A stretch of 8,087 nucleotides of DNA from Oscillospiraceae bacterium. Its GTDB lineage: Bacteria; Bacillota; Clostridia; Oscillospirales; Acutalibacteraceae. The notes beneath the pieces were generated by a model that saw nothing but the letters and a program-made list of their open reading frames with translations, ran no database searches and was not told where the DNA came from. The stretch is taken from assembly GCA_029013165.1 (NCBI GenBank), contig JAQXMV010000097.1, positions 1 through 8,087 of the forward strand, read 5' to 3'. Positions 5,772 through 8,087 of this stretch are shown piece by piece (the first letter of the stretch is position 1; each line of letters begins with the position of its first letter). The position numbers and the translations under genes are program-made.

Positions 5772-8087
5772 TTATCCGGCGGCATTGACCGTGATTTCGG
5801 CAATCTGGGGAGCGAAAGCCTCCATGCCGTTAAAGAGGGTGTTTCCGCTGTTGGAAAGGGTGATTTCATTGTCGCCCTGTCTGAGGCTAAGATGGAATGT
5901 TACGGTTTTATAGGTGAATTTGCTGTAGGTGTTTCGGCAGAAAATATTCGTCGATTTGTCGCCGCAGGTAACGGTCAGATAATCTTCGATGAGATCCACA
6001 TTATAGGCATGCACGCCGCCCTCTGAGTTGCAGGCGTAAAGCACCGTGAATCGGTAGTCACCATCCTCCGGCACTTGAACGGTAAATTTACCGCTACCGC
6101 CGAGACTGGATATGTTGCCTACATATTCTGTGCCGTATTTGTCAGTCAACAGCTGGGCTTTGCCTTCCAAGGTAATTTCTCCTGCTTTGATTACCTGACG
6201 GAAGCCTTGCTTCTCTGACTTCGTCAGGCGGCAGATCTCTGCTTTGCCGGCAAAGCGGATTTCATTGAGGCCACGGCGCAGATAGACGGTTCCGTTTTCC
6301 TTTATAGTGAATTTCGCTCCGTCTAAGGTTGCTTCGCCGCAGGCGTCGGTTGTCAGGTCATAGAAGCCGTCGGTATCAGCCACAGCTAAATAGGCACTGC
6401 CGTCCTTGCTGTCGGGGAGAACGCTGATTTCGCGGCTGTCGCTGTGAGGGGCTACGATCATGCTGTCGAGAACAAAGGTGCCCGCGCCGTGTGAAAGCTC
6501 AATGGTGTGAAGACCGGTACTAAGCTCTGCCGTGATCGTTTTCAGCGAGGTGTATTCACTCTTGATGGTGTTCTCCAGGGAGAGGGTCTCTTCCTTACCG
6601 TCTAAGGACATTTTGGCCACGGCATAGTCTCTTTCCTGGGGCTTGCCCCATGTGTCATTGCCCTTGCCATATATGATTTTCAGGTCATATTTTCCGCAGG
6701 AGGGCACAGAGAAGGTTAGCCTGACACCGTCACCCTCTTTTTCAAAGCCGCCCACAAGACCCTTTTGCTCGCCTGTGGAGGCATAGGCGCTGTCGTAGGT
6801 GTAGCTTTCACCAAGGAGCTTTCCGCTTTCAAATTCATAGCGCTTGGGAATATTGCGGTTAACGATGGTTTCGGCGTTCTCGTCATAAGGAATGATACTG
6901 ACGAAGTATACGGCATTGGTGTCGGTGCCGGGTATGGTCATGCGCAGCTTGCCCGAGGTGGGCTTGATGCTGAACTGTCGGATTACTGTCGGTGAGCTGA
7001 CAATGCCGCCGAGTCCGCTATAATAGACGGCTTCGACTTTGACGGTGACCTTGTCGCCGAGATTGGTGCTGTCGAGGTTATTGATGACAATGCTTCTTTT
7101 ATTTTGACTGCCGGTGCAGATGATGTTGATGCTGTCCTTTTCTTCGCTCAGCACGGCGAGACCCTGATAGGTCAGCCGCCAGTCGCTGTCATAAAGCATA
7201 GACTTTTTCAGTGCCTTGACCTCTGTCTGAAGACGCTGACCATCCAGCTCGGCATACTTGCGGTAAAGCCACCAGTTGGAGTTGGGGGAGTTATCATCGG
7301 CGCAGGTGTCATTGAGGTTGTTGGCCAGGCGCCAGAAAGCCATATTGGCCCAGGTACCGGTGTTTTCGATGGCGTTGATATACTGGAACATGGCGGTCGG
7401 TTCGCCGCAGTCCTCCATACAGCCATATTCGGTCACGATGATCGGCAGCTCGTCTGCGCCCACTTCTTTTTCGATTCGGCGATAATCGGCCACATGGGTT
7501 TCCCAGTCGGGAATCGACCAGGGGTTGAGCTCATGATAAATCATAATCTGCGGCAGACAGGCGTTTTCTGCACAGTAGGCCATGAAGCCTTCGATTTTAT
7601 CCGTGACATAGTCGCAGAAACCGGGACCGCCGATTTTGGCTTCGGGAGCGATGGACTTTACCAGGTCATAGGTGATCTTCCAGGCTTCGTAGAAATTTGC
7701 CTTGCCCTCGTCGTCATAATGAACCGATCCGTCATGGTAGCTGCCGAACCAGACGGCGTTGTCACATTCATTGTATATGCAGTAAACGATCTTGTCGCGG
7801 TAGGGCTGACTTTCTATATATCTGACCTTTTCTTCCACGATGGGGAGATATTTTTCGCGCAGGAATTCCCGCCAGTCATACTTGCCCTCGGCCCGGAGCT
7901 TCATGATTTCATCATGACAATAATACCAGGTATCGAAGCAGTCCTGAAGATAGACGACCACGTAGTCACATTCATTCAGCTGAGACATCACACTTTCAGC
8001 GTCACCGGTGGGGTGCTGCAGTCCGCCGGGAACCTTCTGGGAAACCGAGGAAATGTCGATGCTGTTGGTGACGGCTTCACTGGGTAC
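5772..8087 (-). CDS. GH39-like (clan GH-A) glycoside hydrolase with CBM-like C-terminal modules, partial
   Basis: The frame is open to the window edge, so 771 C-terminal residues are visible and the N-terminus, including any signal peptide, is missing. In fragment numbering, YNE at 105-107 matches the clan GH-A acid/base (Glu107) and IIVTEYG at 216-222 the nucleophile (Glu220). Their 113-residue separation is close to the 117 of the Thermoanaerobacterium GH39 xylosidase. IGGPG (about 152-156) and a following His strand (MIYHEL) are also GH39-like. After the barrel come a beta-rich linker domain (about 300-410), a CBM35/CBM6-like module opening YEFESG (417-546), a small beta domain (547-627) and a second CBM-like module (630-760). 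The end has no LPXTG or membrane anchor. Eighteen or more cysteines are present, unusual for a secreted Firmicutes enzyme. A beta-xylosidase-type activity is a guess; the exact family and substrate are open. Confidence 0.82.
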   Translation of the reverse strand, partial: VPSEAVTNSIDISSVSQKVPGGLQHPTGDAESVMSQLNECDYVVVYLQDCFDTWYYCHDEIMKLRAEGKYDWREFLREKYLPIVEEKVRYIESQPYRDKIVYCIYNECDNAVWFGSYHDGSVHYDDEGKANFYEAWKITYDLVKSIAPEAKIGGPGFCDYVTDKIEGFMAYCAENACLPQIMIYHELNPWSIPDWETHVADYRRIEKEVGADELPIIVTEYGCMEDCGEPTAMFQYINAIENTGTWANMAFWRLANNLNDTCADDNSPNSNWWLYRKYAELDGQRLQTEVKALKKSMLYDSDWRLTYQGLAVLSEEKDSINIICTGSQNKRSIVINNLDSTNLGDKVTVKVEAVYYSGLGGIVSSPTVIRQFSIKPTSGKLRMTIPGTDTNAVYFVSIIPYDENAETIVNRNIPKRYEFESGKLLGESYTYDSAYASTGEQKGLVGGFEKEGDGVRLTFSVPSCGKYDLKIIYGKGNDTWGKPQERDYAVAKMSLDGKEETLSLENTIKSEYTSLKTITAELSTGLHTIELSHGAGTFVLDSMIVAPHSDSREISVLPDSKDGSAYLAVADTDGFYDLTTDACGEATLDGAKFTIKENGTVYLRRGLNEIRFAGKAEICRLTKSEKQGFRQVIKAGEITLEGKAQLLTDKYGTEYVGNISSLGGSGKFTVQVPEDGDYRFTVLYACNSEGGVHAYNVDLIEDYLTVTCGDKSTNIFCRNTYSKFTYKTVTFHLSLRQGDNEITLSNSGNTLFNGMEAFAPQIAEITVNAAG
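6997..7024 (+). promoter_or_regulatory. Candidate antisense promoter inside the glycosidase gene
   Basis: CTGACA (6997-7002, 5 of 6) and TATAAT (7019-7024, 6 of 6) are separated by 16 nt on the strand opposite the gene. Transcription would start near 7031 and run antisense across the part encoding the catalytic barrel. No credible gene follows on this strand, so any product would be an antisense RNA. Activity is inferred from sequence match only. Confidence 0.35.

Noticed and set aside
7986..7991. GTG (7991) or ATG (7988) as the glycosidase start
   Set aside because: The frame stays open for 32 more codons to the window edge, and the catalytic barrel would lack its first strands, so these are internal codons.

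Overview
The window reads as a chromosomal stretch of a low-to-mid-GC Gram-positive bacterium, most likely a gut-type member of Clostridia. The reasons are strong AGGAGG-type ribosome binding sites, sigma-A-type promoters, short intergenic gaps, simple hairpin-plus-T-tract terminators and the gene families themselves. This placement is inference; no rRNA or other taxonomic marker is present.

Left part (1-3454, all + strand) is mostly housekeeping. It holds the 3' three quarters of glucose-6-phosphate isomerase (pgi), a small P-loop ATP-binding protein of unknown role with its own promoter and terminator, RNase HII (rnhB), a YraN/UPF0102 nuclease-fold protein overlapping rnhB by 8 nt, and a membrane-dipeptidase-type peptidase (M19) that starts at TTG and seems to lack a segment near its C-terminus.

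Middle part (3451-5709, + strand) is a two-gene unit: a GPH-family (MelB-like) cation/sugar symporter and a small membrane protein with an HEYGH zinc-protease-like motif. The symporter is preceded by a candidate extended -10 promoter overlapped by a perfect 8-bp inverted repeat. A near-consensus promoter (TTGACA, 17 nt, TATAGT) lies inside the symporter's last codons and could drive the HEYGH gene separately.

Right part (5772-8087, - strand) is one large partial gene for a clan GH-A, GH39-like glycoside hydrolase with C-terminal beta-sandwich modules resembling CBM35/CBM6. It converges on the HEYGH gene, and one hairpin with T-tracts on both sides can terminate both. A near-consensus promoter inside it points antisense. 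A sugar-cleaving enzyme, a GPH symporter and pgi lie close together, which suggests but does not prove a carbohydrate-use neighbourhood.

I saw no tRNA, rRNA, CRISPR array, insertion sequence or phage gene, and no stretch longer than 300 bases lacks a gene. The most unusual items are the HEYGH protein with its private promoter, the operator-like repeat before the symporter, the shortened dipeptidase, the mutually exclusive pairings in the P-loop gene leader, and the cysteine-rich glycosidase.
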